Below, in pieces: positions 17,958-26,558 of a stretch of DNA of 64,000 nucleotides; within the stretch, counting starts at the first letter, position 1, and every line of letters begins with the position of its first letter. The DNA comes from JALHUB01 sp963719465 (GTDB taxonomy: Bacteria > Chloroflexota > Dehalococcoidia > DSTF01 > JALHUB01). The notes below the pieces were generated by a model that saw only the letters and a list, made by a program, of their open reading frames with translations, made no database searches and was not told the DNA's origin. Where the stretch lies: contig OY970386.1 of the NCBI GenBank assembly GCA_963719465.1, positions 1,240,001 to 1,304,000 on the forward strand, in the 5' to 3' direction. The translations under genes were made by a program, and so were the position numbers.

Positions 17958-18989
17958 ATGCTAACAAAGAGACTGGGAATCGACCTGGGGACGGCGAACG
18001 TGCTGGTTTACGCGCGCGGTAGAGGAATCGTCATCAACGAGCCGTCGGTGGTGGCGCTGGCGAGCCGCGACAATACCGTCGTGGCGGTGGGCGATGAAGC
18101 GCGGGGGATGATCGGGCGAACGCCGGGCAGCATCTCGGTAATCCGCCCCATGCGCGATGGCGTAATCGCGGACTATCTGATAACGGAGGCGATGCTGCGC
18201 TACTTCATCGGTCGCGCTCTGGGGCGAATGCGCTGGATCAAGCCAGAGGTGATGGTGTGCATTCCCGCCGGCGTGACCAGCGTCGAGCAGCGGGCGGTGC
18301 GTGATGCCGCGGAGCAGGCGGGGGCGCGAAGGCCGGCGCATCTGGTGCCAGAGCCGCTGGCGGCGGCGATAGGCGCGGGAATACCGGTGGCATCGGCGAG
18401 CGGCAACATGATCGTCGATATCGGCGGCGGGCGAGCCGAGGCGGCGATCATCTCGATGTACGGCATCGTTGTCAGCGAATCGATTCGCGTGGCCGGCGAC
18501 CGGCTGGACGACGCCGTGGCGGCGTATGTGAAGCGGCGGCACAACCTCGTCATCGGCGACCGGACGGCGGAAGAGGCAAAGATCGCGATCGGCAGCGCTT
18601 TGCCGCTGGAAGAGGACCTGACGATGGAGATCCGCGGCCGCGACCAGATAACGGGTCTGCCGAAGACCATCGTCATCACTTCCCATGAGATAACGCAGGC
18701 GATCCAGGACTGCCTGGCAAGCATCGTGCAGGCGGTGCGTTCGGTGCTGGAGCGGACGGCGCCGGAGCTGGCGTCGGACGTGATCGACCGGGGCATCGTG
18801 CTCACGGGCGGCGGCGCCCTGCTGCGCAACATCGATGCGCTGCTGACGCAGGAGACGGGCGTGCCCTGTCACGTCGCTGAGAACCCGATGAACTGCACGG
18901 CGATCGGCGCCGGGGCGGCGCTGGAGCACCTGGACGTGATCAAGCGCAGTCTGCCGACGGAAGAGGAGTCGCTGGTCGCGAGCCTTTGA
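17958..18989 (+). CDS. mreB: MreB/Mbl-type actin-like protein
   Basis: 343 residues from ATG 17958 (GTG 17949 overlapping murA is also possible). An actin-family ATPase that guides peptidoglycan synthesis in rods. Phosphate-1 reads GIDLGTANVLVY, the connect region has VCIPAGVTSVEQRAV, and adenosine-binding GIVLTGGGALLRNID. The phosphate-2 motif, usually DIGGGTTE, here reads DIGGGRAEAA, so two Thr are replaced by Arg and Ala. No mreC or mreD follows. The link with murA suggests shared expression in wall synthesis. Confidence 0.88.
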   Translation: MLTKRLGIDLGTANVLVYARGRGIVINEPSVVALASRDNTVVAVGDEARGMIGRTPGSISVIRPMRDGVIADYLITEAMLRYFIGRALGRMRWIKPEVMVCIPAGVTSVEQRAVRDAAEQAGARRPAHLVPEPLAAAIGAGIPVASASGNMIVDIGGGRAEAAIISMYGIVVSESIRVAGDRLDDAVAAYVKRRHNLVIGDRTAEEAKIAIGSALPLEEDLTMEIRGRDQITGLPKTIVITSHEITQAIQDCLASIVQAVRSVLERTAPELASDVIDRGIVLTGGGALLRNIDALLTQETGVPCHVAENPMNCTAIGAGAALEHLDVIKRSLPTEEESLVASL

Positions 18990-18995
18990 TGCGCC

Positions 18996-19715
18996 TCAGG
19001 CGGAGGCGCCCTTCAGGTAGTAGGTCATGCTCTGAAGGGCGAGCACCGGCTCGATGTCCTTGAGCTGCGTCCCCTGCGGCACCCTGAGGGCGACGGGTGC
19101 GTAGTTCAGGATCCCCTTGATGCCGGCCGCGACCAGTGTATCGGCAACATCCTGGGCGAAGGCGGCGCTCACGGCGATGATGCCAATGTCAGCGGGGTTC
19201 TTCTCGAGGAACTGAGGCAGCTTCTCGACGTTGTAGACCTTGATCCCGCTGATGGCGGTGCCGATGGCGTCGCTGCGGGCGTCGAAGGCGGCGACGATCT
19301 TGAAGCCCTCCGGGGCAAAACCTCTATAGCTCAGGATGGCGCGCCCGAGATTGCCGACGCCGACGAGCACCATCGACCACTCCTGGTCGAGGCCGAGGAT
19401 GTGCTTCAGCTCGTTCGCCAGGCGCTGAACGTTGTAGCCGCGCCCCTGCTTGCCGAAGCGCCCGAAGTAACTGAGGTCCTTGCGGATCTGCGCGGGCGTC
19501 GCGCCCAGCTCGTCGCCCAACTCCTGCGAGCTGACCACCTGCCGGCCGCGACCCTCCAGCGTAGCGAGCGCCCGCGCGTAGACGGGAAGGCGATCAACGA
19601 CGACTTCCGGCACCCCCAGCAGCACCGCCATGGCCTGGCGCTGAAGGGGCGCGGATGGCGTCGCGGGCTGCCTCTCAGGAGGTGGGTTTTTGCCGTTTGT
19701 GATTCGATTGCGCAT
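18996..19715 (-). CDS. rex: Redox-sensing transcriptional repressor Rex
   Basis: 239 residues. Senses NADH/NAD+ and represses respiratory and fermentative genes when NAD+ is high. An N-terminal winged helix (VVSSQELGDELGATPAQIRK, then DLSYFGRFGKQGRGY) is followed by a Rossmann domain (VLVGVGNLGRAIL) and a C-terminal swapped helix. It has an extra polar N-terminal tail of about 25 residues. It is convergent with mreB. The palindrome TGTTAACA just upstream (19726-19733) could be half of an operator, but it does not match the full Rex consensus. Confidence 0.93.
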   Translation of the reverse strand: MRNRITNGKNPPPERQPATPSAPLQRQAMAVLLGVPEVVVDRLPVYARALATLEGRGRQVVSSQELGDELGATPAQIRKDLSYFGRFGKQGRGYNVQRLANELKHILGLDQEWSMVLVGVGNLGRAILSYRGFAPEGFKIVAAFDARSDAIGTAISGIKVYNVEKLPQFLEKNPADIGIIAVSAAFAQDVADTLVAAGIKGILNYAPVALRVPQGTQLKDIEPVLALQSMTYYLKGASA

Positions 19716-19775
19716 TTCGGCACAATGTTAACACCGAGTTTTGGAGGCAGTCAACGAAAAAGGCGCCCGCCAGAC

Positions 19776-20027
19776 TTAGGAGAGGAGGCGAACGCAGGCG
19801 GGCGCGAGGAGCGCTAGGAGGAGGAGGATTACGACCGCAGCGATAAGGGCGCGGGAGACGTAGCCGAACCTGGGCTCCGGCTCCACGCCGTAGTAGCCGG
19901 CCTCCGACAGGTCAAAGTCGGGATGCGTCGGGTCGTTGGGGTCGAGCTCCCAGCCTTCGCCCTCGGGCTCGCCCTCGTCGTCCTCGTCGTCCTTGTAGCC
20001 GTGTTCGTCTTCGTCGGTGGTTACCAT
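19776..20027 (-). CDS. Small acidic tail-anchored membrane protein
   Basis: 83 residues. The first half is strongly acidic (Asp/Glu-rich, including DEDDEGEPEGEGWELDPND) and the C-terminal 25 residues form one hydrophobic helix (ALIAAVVILLLLALLAPA). It starts two bases after the stop of the metallopeptidase gene, so the two form an operon. I do not recognise a family. Confidence 0.55.
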   Translation of the reverse strand: MVTTDEDEHGYKDDEDDEGEPEGEGWELDPNDPTHPDFDLSEAGYYGVEPEPRFGYVSRALIAAVVILLLLALLAPACVRLLS

Positions 20028-20029
20028 CT

Positions 20030-20398
20030 TCAGTAGGCGCCCATTTTGCGGAGGGCGTCATCGTCGATGCCAAAGTGGTGCGCGATCTCATGGCGGACGA
20101 CGTGGCTCACCCTGTCGACGACCTGCTCATCAGTGCGGCAGGTGGCCTCGATGGGGCGTTGGTAGATGATTATGCGGTCCGGCGCGACGAGATTGTACCA
20201 GATGCCGCGCTTGGTCTGGGGCACGCCCCGATAGAGGCCGAGCAGAGTGTGACCGCGGCCCACGCGGGCGACTCGCAGGTCGTCGGCGGTAGGATAGTCT
20301 TCGACCTCAATCGCGATATTCGACAGGCGCTCGCGGAACTGCTCTGGCAGCTCCTCCAGCGCCCGTTCGACGAGTTTTTCGAATTGCTCCCGTTCCAT
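20030..20398 (-). CDS. Minimal metallopeptidase (MMP/zincin-like) family protein
   Basis: 122 residues from ATG 20398. The zinc motif is VRHEIAHHFGIDDD (HExxHxxGxxD), near the C-terminus, as in the short minimal MMP-like or DUF1025 group. The block GLYRGVPQTKR and IIIYQRPIE upstream of it is also typical. These soluble proteins are predicted zinc proteases, but no substrate is known. A longer in-frame extension to 20608 runs through the divergent promoter region and has no family character. The start region faces the plus-strand PH-like gene. Confidence 0.8.
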   Translation of the reverse strand: MEREQFEKLVERALEELPEQFRERLSNIAIEVEDYPTADDLRVARVGRGHTLLGLYRGVPQTKRGIWYNLVAPDRIIIYQRPIEATCRTDEQVVDRVSHVVRHEIAHHFGIDDDALRKMGAY

Positions 20399-20477
20399 GG
20401 CAGAACGATCATACCATAGTTGGAGCGGAACTGCGGGCCGGACGCGCCCCGCCGGGATGCGTCGGAAGGAGGAGGAT

Positions 20478-20960
20478 TTGTCGGAGTACGAGGAAGAAAT
20501 GCCCATGCCGGGCTGGTTCACGGGGATGCTGCTGGTCGCGCTGGCGGCGGTGGTGCTGGTCATGGTGCTTCCTGCGTTTGAGCCTATCGGCGGCGGAAGC
20601 GGTGGCATAGCTGTCTACTACGGGGTGATGACTATCGCTTTTGCTGTCACGGCCTTCGCGATGCTGACGTTTCGTTCTCTGAAGGTCGTTGTCAGCGAGG
20701 GGCAGGTGCGATTCGGTTTCGGCCTGCTGCGGAAGTCGATCCGCTTCGAGCAGATAAAGGCGATCGAAGCGAAGCGCTACCGGTGGCTTATCTACGGCGG
20801 CTGGGGAGTCCGCCTATCCTTCAGCGGACGGCGGGCCTGGAGCGTGCCGGGCGTTCCCGCCGGCGCGGAGCTCACCGTTGAAGAAGGGCGGCGAGTACGG
20901 CGCTACTTTGTCTCTTCCCGTTTCCCCGAGCGATTGCTCGAGGCGATGCAATATCGCTGA
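20478..20960 (+). CDS. Membrane protein with PH-like C-terminal domain
   Basis: 160 residues from a TTG start at 20478, chosen because AAGGAGG (20467-20473) is ideally placed; ATG 20457 is in frame too. Two membrane helices (GMLLVALAAVVLVMVL and YYGVMTIAFAVTAFAML) are followed by a small beta-rich domain (VVSEGQVRFGFGLLRKSIRF, then YGGWGVRLSFSGRRAW) resembling bacterial PH-like domains. Its last 89 bases overlap the 3' end of the convergent methyltransferase gene, an unusually long convergent overlap. Function unknown. Confidence 0.6.
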   Translation: MSEYEEEMPMPGWFTGMLLVALAAVVLVMVLPAFEPIGGGSGGIAVYYGVMTIAFAVTAFAMLTFRSLKVVVSEGQVRFGFGLLRKSIRFEQIKAIEAKRYRWLIYGGWGVRLSFSGRRAWSVPGVPAGAELTVEEGRRVRRYFVSSRFPERLLEAMQYR

Positions 20961-21741
20961 GGGCGTCTTTCTGGAGCGTCGCGACGACGACGTCCGCGGC
21001 TGTCGGAAGGCGCGTGGCCAGGCGGTCGACGACGCGGAAGACGGCGGCGGAAGCGCGCAGGGGCAGCGCTTCGAGGAGGCCGTGCCAGGGCGGCAGGAAG
21101 AGGAACATCGACACGCCGTGAATGCCGGCGAGGCGAAGGCGGCCGTCGCCGAGGCGTCGCATGAGGCGGTAGCTGCCGACGAAGGTGTGGTCAGGCGGGA
21201 TGATCCAGAAACGATAGCGCAGCGGCGTTTCGACGCGAAAGAGACGGCTGAGGTCGAAGAGGGCCTTGCCGATGCGGCAGGAGATGCTTTCGTAGTTGGC
21301 CAGCGCCACGACGAGGTGGCCGCCGGGCTTGAGAACGCGCGAGACCTCCTTGATGAACTGCTGCCTGTCGGCGAAGTGGTCCATCGCGCCCTGGCACATG
21401 ACGACGTCGAAGGAGGCGCTGCGGAAGGGCAGGGCCTCGGCGATGCCGCGGCTGAATCGCACTTTGCGGTAGACCTGGTAAAAGCGGTACTGGCCCAGGC
21501 GCATCATCTGGTCGGAGGCGTCGAGGCCGTAAGCCTGCCAGCCGTGGAGGGCCAGGCGGGCGGCCTGCATGCCCAGCCCGCAGCCGACGTCGAGCAGGCG
21601 CCGCTCGCCGCTTCCGCCGAGCCGCTGGACCGCCTCGTAGACCGCTCTCTCGGTGCGATGGAGGTAGAAGGAGGTCTGGCGGTCGTTGAAGACGGTGAAC
21701 TGTTCGATGCTGTATTCCGTGTCGGGTCTGGCGGTTTGCAT
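20872..21741 (-). CDS. Class I SAM-dependent methyltransferase
   Basis: 289 residues. Motif I LLDVGCGLGMQAARL, a motif-II-like YGLDASDQMM, then MCQGAMDHFADRQQFIKEVS and RVLKPGGHLVVAL show a complete Methyltransf_11-type fold in the first 175 residues. The C-terminal third (WIIPPDHTFVGSYRLMRR and a hydrophobic stretch MFLFLPPWHG) may bind the substrate, which is unknown. It lies downstream of the DUF2156 and DUF2007-like genes on the same strand. Confidence 0.78.
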   Translation of the reverse strand: MQTARPDTEYSIEQFTVFNDRQTSFYLHRTERAVYEAVQRLGGSGERRLLDVGCGLGMQAARLALHGWQAYGLDASDQMMRLGQYRFYQVYRKVRFSRGIAEALPFRSASFDVVMCQGAMDHFADRQQFIKEVSRVLKPGGHLVVALANYESISCRIGKALFDLSRLFRVETPLRYRFWIIPPDHTFVGSYRLMRRLGDGRLRLAGIHGVSMFLFLPPWHGLLEALPLRASAAVFRVVDRLATRLPTAADVVVATLQKDALSDIASPRAIARGNGKRQSSAVLAALLQR

Positions 21742-21866
21742 CCTGCGCGGCCTTTCGCGGGTTCAGGAGACGAATCTACCATTTATCGAATTCGGCCGCA
21801 AACCGTGAGGCCCGGGACGCAAGCGTCGAGCAGGCGGAGGGTTCAACGTTGGCTGACGTTGGGACG

Positions 21867-22097
21867 TCAGGGCCTCTCGATGTCTATAGTTCCGCCCATC
21901 TTGTCGCGGAGGACGGCCGCCGCTTCCTCGTAGCGCTCCGCCGGCACGATGACGCGACAGCGCGACGCGGAGATGCCCATGAAGGAGACGGCGTCGGAGG
22001 GCTGGATTATAGCCGGGATGTCGGCTTCGCGCAGGAGCTCGCACCACATCTCAGCGGTGAGCTGATCGGGCGCTGTCGCCAGGTTCTTCCACTTCAA
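21867..22097 (-). CDS. DUF2007-like small protein
   Basis: 76 residues from a TTG start at 22097 with GGAG eight bases upstream. The pattern WKNLATAPDQLTAEMWCELL, then ADIPAIIQPSD and RVIVPAERYEEAAAVLRD matches the short ferredoxin-like fold of DUF2007, described as a putative prokaryotic signal-transducing protein. The longer in-frame extension to 22436 is arginine-rich noise. It is 78 bp downstream of the DUF2156 gene. Confidence 0.65.
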   Translation of the reverse strand: MKWKNLATAPDQLTAEMWCELLREADIPAIIQPSDAVSFMGISASRCRVIVPAERYEEAAAVLRDKMGGTIDIERP

Positions 22098-22174
22098 GAT
22101 TCGTCTCCGCGAACGCTTTTCGAACCTACCTGGAGCGATTGCAGGCGCTGGCGCAGCTAAAGGGGCACGGGAAT

Positions 22175-23458
22175 CTAGGCGCCTGCCTGGCGTCGCCAGA
22201 TCATCCCGCCGCCGGCGAGGAGGAGGACGACGATCAGTGCGATCATTCGATGTGCGAGCACCGTGATCCGGGCGTCCTGCATGAGGTCTTCGGGCAGCAC
22301 CGCTAGATGGAGGGAATGCCGGATGAGCAAGAACGGCGCTTGGAGGACCGGAAACTGCCAGGCGGCGAAACCGGCCACAAAGAGACCGGCAACGGCAGCA
22401 AACCAGAGGGCGGCGGCGGGTACGAATCGCAGCCAATGCGGTGGGCGGGGCAGCAGCAAAGACGTTATTCCGTCAGGCGCGAAGGCAGTAATAACGGCCA
22501 GCGCGGTAGGTACGAGGGCGCTGTCATAAACGAGGAAGTTATCTTCGTATCGCGTTGGAGCGAACTTCTTCTTGAAGCGATTGAGCAGCCGGAAGCTGTA
22601 GGCGAAGTTGGCGCAGCTGTAGCAGGCGGCGGCCAAAGCTCTCGCCCGGCGAAAACGGCCGTAAGGCTGGTGTCCGGCCGCGCCCTGCAGAGGCGAGACG
22701 CCTAAACTGAAGAGGGCGTAGCCGTCGCGAACGGCGGCCTCGCGGGCGGCATCGATCAGCAGTTCGCTCGTGCCGAAGGGAGCGTCGGCGCGGCGCGGCA
22801 GCTCTTCGACGAGCAGCATTTTGCGGGTTCGGGCCGGCGAGCACACGATGACGCCGACTATTCGCTCTCCCAGCCTGGCGAGGAAGATGCGTTTCTCTTC
22901 GCGCAACGCAAGCGGCCGGGAACGAAGGAGGAAGGAAAGCGGCGGACCCTTTCGAGCAGCCAGCCACTCGGCCGCAACCTCTTCGATCTCGGTATCGAGG
23001 GCCGGCGATCGCTCACGGTACTCCTCCACCCGGACGCCGCTGCGTCGGGCGCGGTTGATGGCCCACCGGACGTGTTTGGCGCGGTCGCCGCGCGGCAGCG
23101 GCTGGGAGAGGTCGAACAGGGGCTCTTCGCCCACCTTGACAGGCTTCAGGCCGAGTTCGGCGGCAACGCGGGCGACTCGATCCGAGGCGCCGACGAAGGC
23201 AAAGCGCCAGTTATGTTGGCGGCAATAGCCAGCAAAGGCCGACAGAAGGGTCCGCAGGTGGGATTCGGCACAGATGGGGTCGCCGCAGGCAACGGCGGTG
23301 CGCCGATGGAGCTCGAAGGGGACGAAGCCCTCTATGTCGGGAGATTCGAAGTAGCGCCAGCCGTCGTAGAGGGTCAGAAGCGCCAGGCCGTTATAGCCGT
23401 GCTGTCGGACCAGGCGAAGGCGACGCTCAGCCGATGATTCTCCCACCATGGGGTTCAT
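22175..23458 (-). CDS. DUF2156 (MprF C-terminal-like) protein with C-terminal membrane helices
   Basis: About 427 residues from ATG 23458. The soluble part has the GNAT-like double fold of the lysyl-phosphatidylglycerol synthase C-terminal domain: YNGLALLTLYDGWRYF, GDPICAES, WRFAFVGASDRV, RWAINRARRSGVRVEEY and DAPFGTSELLIDAA. The domain transfers an amino acid or acyl group in MprF-type enzymes. Here it precedes three C-terminal hydrophobic segments (about residues 330-425), the reverse of the MprF order. A role in modifying envelope lipids is plausible but not shown. Confidence 0.75.
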   Translation of the reverse strand: MNPMVGESSAERRLRLVRQHGYNGLALLTLYDGWRYFESPDIEGFVPFELHRRTAVACGDPICAESHLRTLLSAFAGYCRQHNWRFAFVGASDRVARVAAELGLKPVKVGEEPLFDLSQPLPRGDRAKHVRWAINRARRSGVRVEEYRERSPALDTEIEEVAAEWLAARKGPPLSFLLRSRPLALREEKRIFLARLGERIVGVIVCSPARTRKMLLVEELPRRADAPFGTSELLIDAAREAAVRDGYALFSLGVSPLQGAAGHQPYGRFRRARALAAACYSCANFAYSFRLLNRFKKKFAPTRYEDNFLVYDSALVPTALAVITAFAPDGITSLLLPRPPHWLRFVPAAALWFAAVAGLFVAGFAAWQFPVLQAPFLLIRHSLHLAVLPEDLMQDARITVLAHRMIALIVVLLLAGGGMIWRRQAGA

Positions 23459-23675
23459 GGTACCACATCCAGTCAAACGGTCGAAGATGGATTCTTGCTT
23501 AGTCTCTTCCTTCTTCGGTTTATCTTGTCTAGAGTTTTGCGTGCGGCTTTGAGCGGGACAAGATCGCGGGCTGGCCGGAGCGTCTTGACCGGCTGATGCA
23601 CATTACATAAAGTGGTTTTGCTTCAAGGCCGACCGGCAGGAGCCGTCGATAGCAAATTCTCGGGGGATGAGGGCT

Positions 23676-24443
23676 ATGAACGGAATGGTTCGTCGATTCA
23701 GCGAAGCGAAGACGTGGACTTGTCTCGGATTGTTGATGGCCGTTGCCGTCGCGTGCGTGCTGGCGGCGACAGGATGCGGCGGCTCGTCGCCCTCTCAGCC
23801 GGTCGCAACGAGTCAGCCGACATCCGCAGTTGCGTCTGACGCAACTCCGGTAGTCATCAAGATCGACCCGGGTAACAATCCGTCGCAGGGGCCGGCCGAC
23901 GCGAAGGTTACGATCGTCGAGTTCGCGGACTTTCAAGGTTTGAAGTGCGCTAGCTTCGCCACGGACACCCTTCCGCAAATCAGGAAGGACTACGGGGATA
24001 CGGTCCGGTTCGTTTTCGTCAATCTCCCTCTACAGCAAGACAACAAGTACTCGGAGAAGGCGGCCGAAGCGGGAGAATGCGCGAACGCCCAGGGTTCGTT
24101 CTGGCCCTACCACGACCTGATCTTCCAAAACCAGTCGATATTCACCGACTTGGCGCCGGAACAGCCGCCGGCTGGCGTCGCCAAGCTCGTTGACGCTCTC
24201 AAGGGATTCGCCGCGCAGGTAGGGATGAACACGGCTGCCTTCAACGACTGTCTGGATTCGGGGACGATGGCGGCCGCTGTGCAGGCTGACATTCAGCTCG
24301 CTCAAAAGGCGGTGGCGGACGCGCAGCTCACGAACGGAATAGTATTGCCTGCCTTCTTCATAAACGGCCGCTATCTGGGCGGAGCGAAGCCTTACGATAC
24401 GTTTGTGCAGGCGATCCAGTACGTGATGGCGGTGGACAAGTAG
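23676..24443 (+). CDS. DsbA/Thioredoxin_4-like lipoprotein lacking the first active-site Cys
   Basis: About 255 residues. A signal peptide ends in a lipobox (LAATGCGG), then a Thr/Ser/Pro-rich linker, then a DsbA-like domain starting at DAKVTIVEFADFQGLKCASF. In the family this block usually reads F-x-C-P-Y-C; here it is GLKC, so the nucleophilic Cys is Gly and one Cys remains. The rest is conserved (FVFVNLPLQQDNKYSEKAAEA, a cis-Pro in VLPAFFING). It may be a reductase-less chaperone or binding protein. The tRNA-Thr carrying the mobile element lies 12 bp beyond the stop. Confidence 0.8.
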   Translation: MNGMVRRFSEAKTWTCLGLLMAVAVACVLAATGCGGSSPSQPVATSQPTSAVASDATPVVIKIDPGNNPSQGPADAKVTIVEFADFQGLKCASFATDTLPQIRKDYGDTVRFVFVNLPLQQDNKYSEKAAEAGECANAQGSFWPYHDLIFQNQSIFTDLAPEQPPAGVAKLVDALKGFAAQVGMNTAAFNDCLDSGTMAAAVQADIQLAQKAVADAQLTNGIVLPAFFINGRYLGGAKPYDTFVQAIQYVMAVDK

Positions 24444-24454
24444 AGGGTTTGAGC

Positions 24455-24529
24455 TGGAGCCAGCGGGGGGATTCGAACCCTCGACCCGCGGTTTACGAAA
24501 CCGCTGCTCTACCTCTGAGCTACGCTGGC
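24455..24529 (-). tRNA. tRNA-Thr (anticodon CGT), rebuilt by element insertion
   Basis: Cloverleaf on the minus strand: acceptor GCCAGCG/CGCTGGC, D stem GCTC/GAGC, anticodon stem GCGGT/ACCGC with loop TTCGTAA (CGT), and T arm GAGGG-TTCGAAT-CCCCC with one A-C mismatch. CCA is encoded. Bases 24493-24529 (the 5' half) also occur exactly at 31179-31215, so this half was supplied by the integrated element. No clear promoter lies just upstream; the integrase gene ends 83 bp upstream on the same strand. Confidence 0.92.
24493..24529. repeat. Attachment site, integrase-proximal copy (37-bp direct repeat)
   Basis: Identical to 31179-31215. It covers the tRNA-Thr from the 5' end through the anticodon loop. 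The other tRNA half (24455-24492) is chromosomal. Confidence 0.9.
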
Positions 24530-24582
24530 CCCTAGATTCAAAATGCGCCCGATTTCGCTCGAATCAGGCCCGTCTTGGTCGA

Positions 24583-24605
24583 TTTGACAGCCAATTTGAC
24601 AGCCA
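24583..24605 (+). repeat. Paired arm-type repeats, left end of element
   Basis: Two copies of TTTGACAGCCA start at 24583 and 24595, 12 bp apart. A pair with the same spacing and orientation lies at the right end. They are candidate arm-binding sites of the integrase. Confidence 0.7.
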
Positions 24606-24611
24606 CGCGGA

Positions 24612-25760
24612 TCAATTCCCGCCCCAGAGGGCCGCAGCCATGCGCTCGGCGGCGTCCCGTTGGAGCTCGGGCGCGACGTGGGTGTAGATATTGAGCGTAG
24701 TGCTGATCTGGGCATGGCCTAGCACTTCCATTGCTACGCGGGCCGGCACGCCCTGAGCGGCCATGAGGGACGCGGCGCCGTGCCGAAGCTCATGATAGCG
24801 CATGGACAGGAGCCCGGCTAGTGCTAGGAGTGAGCGGAAGCGGCGGCTGACGTGGAAGCCCGACAGCGGCTCGCCTATCTCGTCACAGAAGACGAGCCCT
24901 CCCCATTTGTCGCCTTCCCACGCTGCGCCGGCTCGCAGCCGTTCCTGTAGCTGGCGCCCTCTGTGTTCACGTAGGGAAGCCACGACGGGGCGCGGGAGTG
25001 TCACCGTGCGCCGGGAGCGGGCTGTCTTCGGCTCCAGGAAAAGCCATTGACTGCCTACGCGCTGCAATGCCCGCTGAACCGCCAGCGTCCCGGCTTCCAG
25101 GTCAACGTCGCTCCAGCGAAGGCCGAGGGCTTCACCCTGGCGAAGGCCAACGCCGAGGGCGACGGTAAACAGCGCTTCCAGACGATCCCCCTCTACTGCG
25201 GCCAGGAGTGCCCGCGCATCGGTGACGCTGAGGGCGCGTACTTCGCGCTCAGGAACACGCGGCGGCTCGGCGAGCGCGGCGGCGTTGCGGCTCACGATCC
25301 CCCATCGAAGGGCGACGTTCAAGGCCGCCCTCAGCACGGCGCGATGATGACACGCGCTCTGAGGCGACGCGCCGGCGGCAAGGGCATCGTTCATCATCTT
25401 CTGGACGTGAGACGGTGAGAGCTTCGCCAGCGGGATATGTCCGAGCGCTGGCAGAAGGTAGAGGCGGACAATGCCTTCATAGCGCATGAGGCTCTTGGGG
25501 CGGACCTTTTGAGCGGCGGTGTCGCGCAGCCACGACTCCAGGAACGCACCCGTTGTCTGACGCTCGCTCAGGATGGGGAGTCCCTGCTGTCGAGCCCGGA
25601 GAGCGACCGTCAACTTCTCTGCGACCTCGCGCCGCGTGGCCCCGTAGAACGCCTTGCGGCGCCGTCTGCCGCCGACATAGCCGAGGTCGACGCTCGCTGC
25701 CCAACGGCCGTCCTTTCGCTGGTAGATGCTGCCCTCAGCGTTCCCGCGTCGGCTGGTCAT
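24612..25760 (-). CDS. Tyrosine recombinase / integrase
   Basis: 382 residues from ATG 25760, with GAGGAGG upstream. The N-terminal arm-binding domain has GSIYQRKDGRWAASVDLG; the core-binding SAM-like region has FLESWLRD and SHVQKMMNDAL. The catalytic residues are seen as Arg in GVGLRQGEALGLRW, His-x-x-Arg in YHELRHGAAS, a late His in VLGHAQISTT, and Tyr in NIYTHV. It is the only recombinase in the element and sits next to the attachment site, as usual. It overlaps the upstream 250-residue gene by 26 bases and lies 83 bp upstream of the tRNA on the same strand, so read-through could transcribe the tRNA. Confidence 0.95.
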   Translation of the reverse strand: MTSRRGNAEGSIYQRKDGRWAASVDLGYVGGRRRRKAFYGATRREVAEKLTVALRARQQGLPILSERQTTGAFLESWLRDTAAQKVRPKSLMRYEGIVRLYLLPALGHIPLAKLSPSHVQKMMNDALAAGASPQSACHHRAVLRAALNVALRWGIVSRNAAALAEPPRVPEREVRALSVTDARALLAAVEGDRLEALFTVALGVGLRQGEALGLRWSDVDLEAGTLAVQRALQRVGSQWLFLEPKTARSRRTVTLPRPVVASLREHRGRQLQERLRAGAAWEGDKWGGLVFCDEIGEPLSGFHVSRRFRSLLALAGLLSMRYHELRHGAASLMAAQGVPARVAMEVLGHAQISTTLNIYTHVAPELQRDAAERMAAALWGGN

Positions 25761-26487
25761 GGTGTTCCTCCTCGGCAAGAATATCGCCCACTACCCGCGC
25801 CACCAGAAGCTGGTTCTCCTTCTGGCGACTCCAGCAAACCGATGCAATCATCACTCCCTCGGTGCCGGGGAAGTACGCGTCGGCCACAATCTCTGATTCG
25901 CCATCCTCGGCGACGCCAAAGAGGACGAACCACTCATTCGGGTGAAGCATGTTGACGGCCTGGAGGTATCGACGGTAATAGTAACTGTCGCGCCACGGAG
26001 TGAAGGCGAGCATCTGATCCAAGCCCTCTAGTTCCTCGCTGTCACCCCGCTCTTCCGCCGCTCGATACTCTTCGGCGACCTTCAGCGCCCATGATACGGG
26101 CAGATCAGGGGCGGCGACTCTCACTTTGACAATCCACCTGACGACGGCTTTGCTGAACCGGTGCAAATGTCCCCCGCTCCAGTCGATGGCCTCCGCCAGC
26201 ACCGGCAGAACGAGCGCGGCGTCCTCTGGAGTCGCGTCGGGATCGGCCAAGGTCCAAGGACCGGAGTTATCAGGGGGCCTAAGGCGGCTGATACGATCTC
26301 GAATCGTCCGCTCGGAGATGGACCTGTTTCCTGCGGCTCGGCGGTCGGCAACGTCGGGATCGGTAGAAAGCTTGTTTAGAATCGCGGGCGCTGACAGCCC
26401 CTCGTTGCGCGGGTCAAGAATGCACTCTCGGATTTTCGCTTCAACAGCGGCATCGAGCCGCGGAGCCCAACGACGCTTGTTGCCCAT
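25735..26487 (-). CDS. Element protein of unknown function with N-terminal HTH-like region
   Basis: 250 residues from ATG 26487, which has AGGAGG seven bases upstream. The N-terminal third (LSAPAILNKLSTDPDVA, then SISERTIRDRISRLRP) looks like a helix-turn-helix region. The remainder is rich in Trp, Tyr and acidic residues (PWRDSYYYRRYLQAVNM). I do not recognise a family. It overlaps the integrase start by 26 bases, so translation is coupled, and it is divergent from the excisionase-like gene. A role in controlling integration or excision is inferred from position only. Confidence 0.6.
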   Translation of the reverse strand: MGNKRRWAPRLDAAVEAKIRECILDPRNEGLSAPAILNKLSTDPDVADRRAAGNRSISERTIRDRISRLRPPDNSGPWTLADPDATPEDAALVLPVLAEAIDWSGGHLHRFSKAVVRWIVKVRVAAPDLPVSWALKVAEEYRAAEERGDSEELEGLDQMLAFTPWRDSYYYRRYLQAVNMLHPNEWFVLFGVAEDGESEIVADAYFPGTEGVMIASVCWSRQKENQLLVARVVGDILAEEEHHDQPTRER

Positions 26488-26558
26488 TATGTTGCCTCCT
26501 GTTGCCGGAGTACTGCCGTTTATTGTATTGACGGCCTTCGCTGCTGCCGCTAGATTGA

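Noticed and set aside
19726..19733. TGTTAACA palindrome upstream of rex as an autoregulatory operator
   Set aside because: Only a half-like match; the full inverted repeat expected for Rex is absent.
24586..24605. TTGACA in the left arm repeats as a -35 box
   Set aside because: It recurs as part of an 11-bp repeat at both ends, with no fitting -10, so integrase binding explains it better.
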